A DNA stretch of 20,118 bases. It comes from JALTBU01 sp964410645. Its GTDB lineage: Bacteria > Campylobacterota > Campylobacteria > Campylobacterales > Nautiliaceae. Positions within the stretch are counted from its first letter, which is position 1; each line of letters opens with the position of its first letter. The stretch lies in contig CAYPHV010000023.1 of assembly GCA_964410645.1 (NCBI GenBank), positions 1 through 20,118 of the forward strand, in the 5' to 3' direction. The translations under genes and the position numbers were made by a program. The notes under the pieces are model-generated. The model searched no databases, was not told where the DNA came from, and worked only from the letters and a program-made list of their open reading frames with translations. Below are positions 12,096-19,364 of this stretch, piece by piece.

Positions 12096-14771
12096 ATGTC
12101 TAGATTGGTAGACTTAAAAAGAAGGAATTTTCTAAAAAGTTCCGCAGTGGCAGCTGCAGGTGTTTCTTGCACTTCTTCTTCGGCTTTTGCATTCGGCACC
12201 TATGAGGAAGGTCTAAATGAAAAAGAACAAAAAGAGCAGGATATTAAAAATGCCAAATTTATTCCGAATGTCTGCGGTATGTGCGTAAACATGTGTGGGG
12301 TAATAGCAAGAAATGTCAACGGAAAAATAACAAAAATAGACCCAAATCCTCTTTATCCAAAAAGCAGGAATTTTATGTGTGCAAGAGGCAATGCCGGAAT
12401 TGCATCAGAATACGACCCGGACAGACTTACCAAACCTTTGATCAGGGTTGGTGAAAGAGGAAGCGGAAAATTCAGAGAAGCTTCATGGGACGAAGCGCTT
12501 GGTTATATTTCCAAAAAAATGATAAAAATTTTAGATGAAGAAAAAGACAACAGAAGCACATTTCTTTTCGGTGCCGGTGCCACAGCCGGAACGTTTGACG
12601 AACCTATAGTTATGAATCTTATAAACGGAGTCGGAAGCGCCAATTTTATTGATCACTTCTCAACATGCTTTGCGCCTTCATTTTTGGCAAACAGTTTAAC
12701 GTTTGGAAGCTGGGGACAGGGTGATTTCAGACATACAAAATATCTTTTAAATCTTGGCGGAAACAGAGCTGAGGGAATTGTAACACCTGATACGCTTGAT
12801 ATGTTCAGACGTACGCACGGCAGAGGTATTGAAAAAAATGTATATATAGATGTAAGATATACAAACACCGCCGCACAGGCAGATGAATTTATTCCTATAA
12901 AACCTGGAACCGACGGAGCTTTAATGCTTGCTATGATTCATGAAACAATAAACAACGGATATCATAAAACGCCTTATAAAGCAGATTATATAAAAAAATA
13001 TGTTGATGGAATTGATGAACTTGAAAATTTCTTTACCAAAGGCGGAAAAGGCTATAAATACACTCCTGAATGGGCAGCAAAAATAACTGAAATTCCGGCA
13101 AAAACCATTAAAAGACTTACAAAAGAATTCTCAGACGCGGCTGAAAAATATAAAGGTGCGGCAAACTGCTACAGAAGCAGAAAATCTACATGGTATTATC
13201 AGGATTTTGAATTCAGACGCGCACAGGCAATATTTAATGCAATCCACGGATGCGTAAACAGACCCGGCGGCACCACTCTTGGAAGAGGATTAAAATTTGA
13301 AAGTTATGAATATGAAGATTTCCCTATTTATGATAACGCCAAAACAAGAATTGACGTAGCTGTAAATAAAAATAACACATATCCTTTGTTAAACCCTTCA
13401 AAAGGCAGCTGGCCTATTTTAAGAGACGCAATTTTAGATATTAACACAAGATGGAAAAAAGGCGAAAAACTCTCAGACAACGAATATCCTGTAAGAGCAG
13501 CTTTTCATTATAAACAAAATCCAATGCAGTCAGTTCCCGGATTTGCAAAAACCGCTCAAATGTATAAAACTATGGACTTGGTAGTTGCAGTTGACATTAT
13601 TCCAAACGACACCGCATTTTATGCAGATGTTATTTTACCTGACCAAGTATATATCGAAAGAGAATCTCCGATAAAAATGTTTAATACAATAGAACCTTTT
13701 ATCGCATGGAGAAGTCAGGCGGTTGAACCAAGAGGAAATTCACAACATGTATATTATATGTGCAAAGAATTAACAAAAAGACTAGAAAAACCATTTGCGG
13801 CAATTACATTCAAATATACCTGGAGTGCCGACGATTTGGGTGCAAAACTTCCAAAAGATTTTGATTTGGCCAAATATTTAAATGATGATTTTACTATTAA
13901 TAAATCTAAATTAAACAATGATATTAAAGATCCAAAACTTATAAAAGCAATTTTGGAACACGCCAGTGATGATGATTTGGGAATTGAAGGCTACTGGCTG
14001 TCAAAATCTTACAAAAAGAGTGTTTCAGAATATAATGAAGAAACAATGAAAGAATTATATGGGGAAAAAGCCGCAAAAATAGCAAAAAACTGGGGAGTCT
14101 ATTGGCCTGGAATTGAAAAAGCTATTGATTCAGGACTTTTGGATGAACATACAAAATCTTTCAAAAAAGAAACACTAAATAAAAATGGCCTCTCAAAAAA
14201 TATGTATCAAAAATTTTGCACTCTTCCGAAAGACTATTATATAGTTCCTAAAAAAGGCAAATTCATAAAAGTTGTTCTTAAAAACCTTGAGGGCAAAAAA
14301 TTCAAAAATCCTCTTACAGGCAAAACAGAATCTCTAAGTATGGTTCCTATGTGGAGAGACAGCTTATATAAAGCCCCTGAAAACAAAAAAGGACAGGTAA
14401 GAATAGTCTTCGGACGACACGCATATTTCACACAAAGTATGCATGTAAACAATTATTTACTGCTTGATTTAATGAATTATAATTATATGTGGATAAACGA
14501 TGAACTAGCAAAAGAAATGGGACTTAAATTCAAAGACGAAGTAGAACTTGTCAATGAAGAAGGAATCACTGAAAAAGCAAAAGTTTATCCTACAAAAAGA
14601 ATTCATAAAGATGCCGCTTTTGTAGCAACCGGATTTGGAAGTCAGTCAAGCATGCTTACGCTTGGATATAAAAACGGTGTTTCCCAAGCGGTTATTTGTG
14701 ATAATGCGATTGATCCTATTATAGGTTCTACAAGTATGAATGAAACTATAGTAACAATAAGAAAGGTGTAA
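12096..14771 (+). CDS. Tat-exported molybdopterin oxidoreductase, PsrA/PhsA-like catalytic subunit
   Basis: This 891-residue protein belongs to the DMSO-reductase family. The N-terminus has a twin-arginine signal (RRNFLK, residues 9-14, then an Ala/Ser-rich stretch), so it is exported folded to the periplasm. The first cluster site is C60-x2-C63-x3-C67-x27-C95 ('CGMCVNMC' and 'MCARG'). A likely Mo-ligand cysteine is Cys191 in 'FSTCFAPSF'. Later blocks include 'KPGTDGALMLAMI', 'KQNPMQSVPG' and 'YADVILPDQVYIE'. The C-terminal dinucleotide-binding domain follows. Neighbours encode the Fe-S and membrane subunits, giving a three-subunit sulfur-compound reductase. Polysulfide, sulfur or thiosulfate is the most likely substrate, but it is longer than typical PsrA (about 750-760), so tetrathionate or another oxyanion is not excluded. 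Confidence 0.87.
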   Translation: MSRLVDLKRRNFLKSSAVAAAGVSCTSSSAFAFGTYEEGLNEKEQKEQDIKNAKFIPNVCGMCVNMCGVIARNVNGKITKIDPNPLYPKSRNFMCARGNAGIASEYDPDRLTKPLIRVGERGSGKFREASWDEALGYISKKMIKILDEEKDNRSTFLFGAGATAGTFDEPIVMNLINGVGSANFIDHFSTCFAPSFLANSLTFGSWGQGDFRHTKYLLNLGGNRAEGIVTPDTLDMFRRTHGRGIEKNVYIDVRYTNTAAQADEFIPIKPGTDGALMLAMIHETINNGYHKTPYKADYIKKYVDGIDELENFFTKGGKGYKYTPEWAAKITEIPAKTIKRLTKEFSDAAEKYKGAANCYRSRKSTWYYQDFEFRRAQAIFNAIHGCVNRPGGTTLGRGLKFESYEYEDFPIYDNAKTRIDVAVNKNNTYPLLNPSKGSWPILRDAILDINTRWKKGEKLSDNEYPVRAAFHYKQNPMQSVPGFAKTAQMYKTMDLVVAVDIIPNDTAFYADVILPDQVYIERESPIKMFNTIEPFIAWRSQAVEPRGNSQHVYYMCKELTKRLEKPFAAITFKYTWSADDLGAKLPKDFDLAKYLNDDFTINKSKLNNDIKDPKLIKAILEHASDDDLGIEGYWLSKSYKKSVSEYNEETMKELYGEKAAKIAKNWGVYWPGIEKAIDSGLLDEHTKSFKKETLNKNGLSKNMYQKFCTLPKDYYIVPKKGKFIKVVLKNLEGKKFKNPLTGKTESLSMVPMWRDSLYKAPENKKGQVRIVFGRHAYFTQSMHVNNYLLLDLMNYNYMWINDELAKEMGLKFKDEVELVNEEGITEKAKVYPTKRIHKDAAFVATGFGSQSSMLTLGYKNGVSQAVICDNAIDPIIGSTSMNETIVTIRKV

Positions 14772-14774
14772 AAA

Positions 14775-15443
14775 ATGGCAAATTATGCAATGGCACTTGA
14801 ATATCAAAACTGTATAGACTGCAGGGCTTGTGAAGTGGCATGTAAAACTGAAAACGGCGTAATGATAGGAGCCGATAAACAAAGAATCTGGGTAGGAATA
14901 ACAGAAAGCGGCACAACTCTTGCCGATACTTTTTTAAATTTTTATCCAAGTCAGTGTAACCACTGCGAAAATGCACCCTGTGTTAACGTATGCCCTACCG
15001 GAGCCAGTCATTATGTAGAAGGCGGAATAGTAAAAGTTGACCCTTCTATGTGTATTTTATGTCATGCCTGTATGGAAGCCTGTCCGTATGAGGCAAGATT
15101 TGTGGATGAGACAAAACATGCAGTCGATAAATGTACATTTTGTGATGGAAGAATCCAGGAATACGGAACAACAGCCTGCAGTGCAACATGTCCTACAAGA
15201 GTTAGAACATTTGGCGATTTGGACGATGAAAATTCCGATTTGGTAAAACTCTTAAAACAAAGAAAATTTTTCTTCTTAAAAGAAGAAGAAGGAACACTTC
15301 CTAAATTATTTTATCTTGTACCGGAAAATAAAGAATATGCGCAAAGAACCCTTGGTAACGTTAAAACACATACGTGGGATGAAATAAAAGATTTGTATAA
15401 AACTTCTGCTGAGGCCAAAATGCCTGAGTGGAAAAAAGCCTAA
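14775..15443 (+). CDS. Four-cluster ferredoxin subunit of the Mo oxidoreductase (PsrB-like)
   Basis: The 222 residues contain four cysteine groups for [4Fe-4S] clusters: 'CIDCRACEVAC', 'CNHCENAPCVNVCPTGA', 'CILCHACMEACPYEA', and 'CTFCDG' with 'CSATCPTR'. This is the standard electron-wire subunit (PsrB/PhsB/DmsB/NrfC type) that passes electrons from the membrane anchor to the catalytic subunit. It has no signal peptide and would be exported bound to the Tat substrate. The ATG is three bases after the catalytic-subunit stop, with AAAGGTG inside that gene's last codons. A C-terminal segment of about 60 residues beyond the clusters ends 'EWKKA'. Cysteine spacing is intact, so it should be functional. 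Confidence 0.92.
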   Translation: MANYAMALEYQNCIDCRACEVACKTENGVMIGADKQRIWVGITESGTTLADTFLNFYPSQCNHCENAPCVNVCPTGASHYVEGGIVKVDPSMCILCHACMEACPYEARFVDETKHAVDKCTFCDGRIQEYGTTACSATCPTRVRTFGDLDDENSDLVKLLKQRKFFFLKEEEGTLPKLFYLVPENKEYAQRTLGNVKTHTWDEIKDLYKTSAEAKMPEWKKA

Positions 15444-15452
15444 GGAGTTGCT

Positions 15453-16757
15453 ATGAAAGATTATATAAAATTTTGGGGATTAAACATAAACAGAGTTAGT
15501 TTAAGGGAATTATTTTTTAATAAAACCATGTTAATTGCATATGTTTTATTGGCAATTGGTTTAGTTGGAATCTATGAAATTTTTCATTTAAGATATTTTC
15601 ATGATTTTATTTCTCAGGCCGGTATGATTACTGCATCTGGAAGTGAAAACGGATTAAAACATGCCGCAATTGCACTCAAAGAACAGATTTTTAATCTGCC
15701 TGAAGTAGAAGAAGTAAACAGAGCAAAGCCATGGGGCATACTTGTTATACAATACGTTTATTTACTTTACGGCGGAAGTGCTTTAATTTTCTTAACTGCA
15801 TTAGGTGAACTTTTTCATATAAAAGTAGCTTCAAAAGTAGCAGCAGCTATGATGACTTTTGGTATTTCTATGGTTTTTGGAGGATTGGTTTCAATTGCAA
15901 CCGATCTTGGAAGTGTATTCAATGTTTATTGGATGTTTTTAAATCCGCAACCAGGTGCTGGTATATGGTTAATGCTGCCGCTTTATTCTGTTTATTTACC
16001 GTTTACTCTTATTGAGATTTATTTTTTAATTACACACAACAGAAAACTGGCAAAAAAACTTGCGTTAATTTTGGTTATATTAAGTTTATGTATTGACCTT
16101 GTTGAATTTTATATCCAAGGTTTATTATTTAACCAAAACATACCAAGACATTTATGGGCAGATATTCCCGAGCTTTGGATTTATTTTCTAATAACAGGTG
16201 GAGTTACAGGAATTGGCGGTTCAATAATACTTGCATTTTTGGGATTTAGGAACAAGCCATATTTCGACAATTATATCAATGTTGCTAAAAATACAGGAAT
16301 AGTGCTTACTGTTTTAGCAGCAATATATGAAATAATTGACTTTATAGTAGTTGATCCTAAATGGACAAATTTAATTCTTAAAGGCACTCCTATCAGTTGG
16401 ATGTATTGGGGATGGCTCATTTTGGGAATTGTAGTTCCGTTTGTTTTATTCCTTTCAAAAAGTAAAGGAAATGTATTAATAGGAGGTATTTCCGCTGTTA
16501 TAGGTGCATATTTAATGAGATTTTCTTTCGTTTTCGCAGGTAATATTGTTCCTATGACCGCAAGAGTTAGCGGACTCGGATATCAGGCTAACAGTGTTTA
16601 TGGATTGGATGCACTAAAACCATATGCATTTATTGCTCCTGATTCTATGGGATGGATGATAATTATCGGATGTTTTGGCGTAGGTATAGCCATATTTACA
16701 TTTTGTGATAAATTATTTGACATAAGAAGTGTAACAGATTCTTATGAACATCATTAA
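15453..16757 (+). CDS. NrfD-family membrane anchor subunit with about ten helices (PsrC/TtrC/HybB-like)
   Basis: By eye the 434 residues hold about ten membrane helices, at roughly 27-46, 95-118, 127-150, 168-190, 200-222, 236-262, 276-297, 310-332, 336-360 and 393-413. The first helix is followed by a soluble loop of about 45 residues. NrfD proteins bind quinol in the membrane and hand electrons to the Fe-S subunit. Classical PsrC has eight helices and about 310-320 residues, so this is the longer NrfD type seen in HybB- or TtrC-like anchors. TAAGGAG overlaps the end of the Fe-S gene 10 bases upstream. It completes the catalytic/Fe-S/anchor trio. The helix count comes from reading hydrophobic runs, not from a prediction. 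Confidence 0.85.
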   Translation: MKDYIKFWGLNINRVSLRELFFNKTMLIAYVLLAIGLVGIYEIFHLRYFHDFISQAGMITASGSENGLKHAAIALKEQIFNLPEVEEVNRAKPWGILVIQYVYLLYGGSALIFLTALGELFHIKVASKVAAAMMTFGISMVFGGLVSIATDLGSVFNVYWMFLNPQPGAGIWLMLPLYSVYLPFTLIEIYFLITHNRKLAKKLALILVILSLCIDLVEFYIQGLLFNQNIPRHLWADIPELWIYFLITGGVTGIGGSIILAFLGFRNKPYFDNYINVAKNTGIVLTVLAAIYEIIDFIVVDPKWTNLILKGTPISWMYWGWLILGIVVPFVLFLSKSKGNVLIGGISAVIGAYLMRFSFVFAGNIVPMTARVSGLGYQANSVYGLDALKPYAFIAPDSMGWMIIIGCFGVGIAIFTFCDKLFDIRSVTDSYEHH

Positions 16758-16761
16758 TTTT

Positions 16762-16780
16762 AGCCCCTTCGGGCTTTAAA
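16762..16780 (+). terminator. Weak intrinsic terminator after the anchor gene
   Basis: AGCCC and GGGCT pair around CTTC, followed by TTTAAAA. The stem is strong but the T-run is short, so termination may be partial. It lies five bases past the anchor stop codon. Confidence 0.5.
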
Positions 16781-16816
16781 ACAGTATTAATTAATAACTG
16801 ATTAAAAAATTTTAGG

Positions 16817-16822
16817 TATAAT
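16817..16822 (+). promoter_or_regulatory. -10 box for trxA
   Basis: TATAAT lies 22 bases before the trxA ATG, giving a leader of about 15 bases with AAAAAGGA. No -35 is apparent; AT-rich repeats lie upstream. Confidence 0.48.
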
Positions 16823-16843
16823 TCTAATAAAAAAAGGATAAAT

Positions 16844-17167
16844 ATGGCATTAGAATTAACAAAAGAAAATTTTGTAGATACAGTAAAAAACGCAAAAGTA
16901 ACAGTTGCAGATTTTTGGGCGCCATGGTGCGGACCTTGTAGAATGGTTGCTCCAATTATTGAAGAATTAAGTGGAGATTATAAAGAAAAAGGTGTAGCAG
17001 TAGGTAAAATAAACACAGATGAACAACAGGAACTTGCAATGCAATTTGGAATAAGAAGTATTCCAACAGTTCTTTTTTTTAAAAACGGAGAACTTGCAGA
17101 CAGTATGATTGGAGCTGCTCCAAAAGCTATGTATGAAGAAAAAATTAAAACTCTTCTAGGAGAATAA
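16844..17167 (+). CDS. trxA: Thioredoxin
   Basis: This is a canonical 107-residue cytoplasmic thioredoxin. The active site is 'WAPWCGPC' (Cys29 and Cys32), the buried aspartate is in 'VADFWAPW', and the cis-proline is Pro74 in 'SIPTV'. It reduces protein disulfides, for instance in ribonucleotide reductase, methionine sulfoxide reductase and peroxiredoxins, and is recharged by TrxB. It has no signal peptide. It has its own -10 box, and the trxA-(unknown)-trxB row lies after the Mo oxidoreductase genes on the same strand. This is handy for handling polysulfide-derived oxidants, though that link is inference. Confidence 0.96.
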   Translation: MALELTKENFVDTVKNAKVTVADFWAPWCGPCRMVAPIIEELSGDYKEKGVAVGKINTDEQQELAMQFGIRSIPTVLFFKNGELADSMIGAAPKAMYEEKIKTLLGE

Positions 17168-17198
17168 TATATTCAAAAACAGATTTTTTTATACTTTC

Positions 17199-17216
17199 AG
17201 CTCCTTTTTTGGAGCT
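17199..17216 (+). promoter_or_regulatory. Hairpin covering the ribosome site of the gene at 17220
   Basis: AGCTCC (17199-17204) and GGAGCT (17211-17216) form a perfect 6-bp stem around six T. The GGAG of the 3' arm is the only good ribosome site for the ATG at 17220, so folding would hide it. It may also act as a weak terminator after trxA, but no T-run follows the stem. Confidence 0.5.
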
Positions 17217-17219
17217 TTA

Positions 17220-17606
17220 ATGGTTGCTGTATTTTTTTTCTATTATAAACATAAATTCAGTGAATACAGATTTGTTGATTTTAATAAAATAATACTTTAT
17301 ACAAAAACTGATATTTTTGAACCAAAAAATAATACTTATTATCTTCTTTTATTTAGTTCAAGAATGTCAGATTTAAAAAACTTAATAAAAAAAATTCCAA
17401 AAAATGCTCCCGTTCTTGCAGTGGATATTTATCAAAAAAGAAAAAATTATCATCATATAATATATACAACAGCCGGAATAAATACTATAATTAAGCTAAT
17501 ACAGTATTTGAATATTTACCAGATACCTGTTGTAATAAAAATCAGGCGTTATCATAAAAATTTATATAAACAGGATAGCCCTTTACAAATTATAAATGAA
17601 AAATGA
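17220..17606 (+). CDS. Unknown cysteine-free protein between trxA and trxB
   Basis: I do not recognise this 128-residue protein. It has no cysteine, no clear signal peptide and only a short hydrophobic start ('MVAVFFFYY'). Some features recall a degenerate thioredoxin fold: a strand 'YYLLLFSSRMSDLKNL' where an active site would be, a second strand 'PVLAVDIYQ', then 'YQIPVVIKIRR', placed like the cis-proline segment of thioredoxin ('SIPTVLFF'). That is inference. It lies 52 bp after trxA and 61 bp before trxB, so it probably belongs to the thioredoxin unit. The only good ribosome site, GGAG, lies in the hairpin upstream. It is rich in Lys, Tyr, Asn and Ile, like its surroundings. Confidence 0.65.
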   Translation: MVAVFFFYYKHKFSEYRFVDFNKIILYTKTDIFEPKNNTYYLLLFSSRMSDLKNLIKKIPKNAPVLAVDIYQKRKNYHHIIYTTAGINTIIKLIQYLNIYQIPVVIKIRRYHKNLYKQDSPLQIINEK

Positions 17607-17643
17607 GCTTTGCTCATCTGGCTACTTGAAAAACGGCCAGATG
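17603..17643 (+). other. Two overlapping hairpins between the unknown gene and trxB
   Basis: ATGAGC/GCTCAT (17603-17617, loop TTT) and CATCTGGC/GCCAGATG (17615-17643, loop of 13 bases) are both perfect inverted repeats and share the bases CAT. The first contains the stop codon of the unknown gene. No T-run follows, so they are poor terminators. They could be mRNA-processing or alternative-folding elements ahead of the trxB ribosome site. Confidence 0.42.
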
Positions 17644-17667
17644 AAAAATTAATAATGAAGGAAAAAA

Positions 17668-18585
17668 ATGGAAGACATTATTATAATAGGCGGAGGTCCT
17701 GCAGGGCTTAGTGCCGGAATATATGCAAGCAGACTTGGCGCTAAAACACTAATCCTTGAAAAATTAACCCCCGGCGGTCAAATAACTCTCAGCAGCGAAA
17801 TAGAAAATTATCCGGGAAGCTGTGAAGTTAAAAGCGGACTTGAATTTATGACCTGTTGGCCCGAACAGACTAAAAAATTCGGATGCATTATAAAAAGCGA
17901 AGAAGTAACTGAAATAATCCCGGATTCCAAGTCCCAAACTCAAAATAAAAAAAACGGCTTTTTGATCAAAACACATAAAAATGAATATTTTGCAAAGGCT
18001 GTAATTATTGCAACTGGCGCAACCCCAAGAAAAGCCGGATTTGAAGGGGAAATAAAATATACCGGCAAAGGGGTCAGCTATTGCGCAACATGCGACGGAT
18101 TTTTTTATAAAGATAAAATTGTAGCCGTAATAGGCGGAGGAGACACCGCTTTGGAAGAAGCGCTTTACCTCAGTAAAATAGCGAAAAAAGTATATTTAAT
18201 TCACAGACGTGATAAATTCCGCGCAGCCCCCCATACACAAGAAAAAGTATTTAATACCCAAAATATTGAAATTATTTATAATGAAACTGTCCAAAAAATA
18301 TTTGGAAATGAGTTTGTAGAAGGTATAATTTTATCTTCAAACAAAAAAATAAAGCTCGACGGTGTATTTGTATTTGTAGGCATGAACGTCAACAGTGATT
18401 TGGTAAAAAATATTTGTGAATTAAATGAACTTGGCGAAGTAAAAGTAAATTTGAAAATGCAAACAAGCCTGAAAGGATTGTATGCTGCCGGAGATATTCG
18501 AAAAAACAGTGTAAAACAAGTGGTAGCTGCAGCGGGAGATGGTGCAATTGCAGCAATTAATGCTATTAAATATATAGAATCTTAA
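17668..18585 (+). CDS. trxB: Thioredoxin reductase (FAD/NADPH)
   Basis: TrxB passes electrons from NADPH through FAD to thioredoxin. The FAD site is 'IIGGGPAGLSAGIYA' (7-20). The redox pair is 'CATCDG' (Cys139 and Cys142). The NADPH site is 'VIGGGDTALEEA' (154-165) with 'HRRDKFRA', and the C-terminal FAD motif is 'YAAGDIRKN'. The 305 residues match low-molecular-weight bacterial TrxB. AAGGAAAAAA precedes the ATG. Being near trxA makes a complete NADPH-thioredoxin system in one stretch. The extra cysteines in the first domain ('GSCEVKSGL', 'MTCWPE') are unlikely to be catalytic. Confidence 0.95.
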   Translation: MEDIIIIGGGPAGLSAGIYASRLGAKTLILEKLTPGGQITLSSEIENYPGSCEVKSGLEFMTCWPEQTKKFGCIIKSEEVTEIIPDSKSQTQNKKNGFLIKTHKNEYFAKAVIIATGATPRKAGFEGEIKYTGKGVSYCATCDGFFYKDKIVAVIGGGDTALEEALYLSKIAKKVYLIHRRDKFRAAPHTQEKVFNTQNIEIIYNETVQKIFGNEFVEGIILSSNKKIKLDGVFVFVGMNVNSDLVKNICELNELGEVKVNLKMQTSLKGLYAAGDIRKNSVKQVVAAAGDGAIAAINAIKYIES

Positions 18586-18596
18586 AGGATAATAAA

Positions 18597-19361
18597 ATGA
18601 AATACGGAATTTTAGGAGCTACGGGAAGAGTTGGAGTATTACTTGTCAAAATATTAAAAGAAGATGCAAAAATAGGTTCGGTAATGTTTAACGGCACCCA
18701 AAATATTGAATTTCCAAGCGGAACTGTTGTTACTAACGATGCTAAAACATTTCTTGAAAATTCTGATATTGCTATAGATTTTTCAGCCCCTGTTGCCACT
18801 CAAAATTTACTTGAAGCAGCAATTGAAAATCCAAAACCCCTCGTAATTGCAACAACCGGGCTTAATGATCATCAAAAAAATTTAATGATTGAGGCAAGCC
18901 AAAAAGCGCCTGTTTTATATGCTACAAATATGAGTTTAGGCGTTGCAATTTTGAATAAACTTGTAAAAACGGTAAGTGAAAAACTTAAAGATTTTGATAT
19001 TGAAATAGTGGAGCAACATCATAGACACAAAGTCGACGCCCCTAGCGGCACTGCTTTAAACCTGGCTGAATCCTGTGCAAAAGCAAGAGGACTTGAGCTT
19101 AAAGATGTAATGATTACAGGAAGAAGCGGCCATGTGGGAGCAAGAACCAAGAACGAAATCGGCGTTTTTGCCCTGCGCGGAGGAGATGTTGTGGGAAGAC
19201 ATACCGTAGGATTTTATAATGACGGCGAATTTTTAGAATTAAATCACACAGCAACAAGCAGGGAAACATTTGCAAGAGGTGCGATAAAAGCGGCAAAATG
19301 GTTAATAAATCAAAATCCGGGGCTTTATTCAATAAATGACGCTTTAGGACTAAAGGATTAA
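18597..19361 (+). CDS. dapB: 4-hydroxy-tetrahydrodipicolinate reductase
   Basis: DapB makes tetrahydrodipicolinate in the lysine/diaminopimelate pathway, feeding peptidoglycan and protein. The dinucleotide-binding motif is 'GATGRVG' (7-13). The catalytic block is 'EQHHRHKVDAPSGTA' (139-153), with the general-acid histidine pair and Lys145. A later 'GDVVGRHTVGF' is also characteristic. The 254 residues are short but usual for Campylobacterota. It starts 11 bases after trxB with AAAGGATAA and ends three bases before purF, so the three may be co-transcribed. Confidence 0.95.
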   Translation: MKYGILGATGRVGVLLVKILKEDAKIGSVMFNGTQNIEFPSGTVVTNDAKTFLENSDIAIDFSAPVATQNLLEAAIENPKPLVIATTGLNDHQKNLMIEASQKAPVLYATNMSLGVAILNKLVKTVSEKLKDFDIEIVEQHHRHKVDAPSGTALNLAESCAKARGLELKDVMITGRSGHVGARTKNEIGVFALRGGDVVGRHTVGFYNDGEFLELNHTATSRETFARGAIKAAKWLINQNPGLYSINDALGLKD

Positions 19362-19364
19362 AAT

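Noticed and set aside
12653..12868. Antisense frame inside the Mo enzyme gene, and similar ones elsewhere
   Set aside because: These are shadows of strong coding genes, cysteine- and phenylalanine-rich as expected from reverse reading, and lack ribosome sites.
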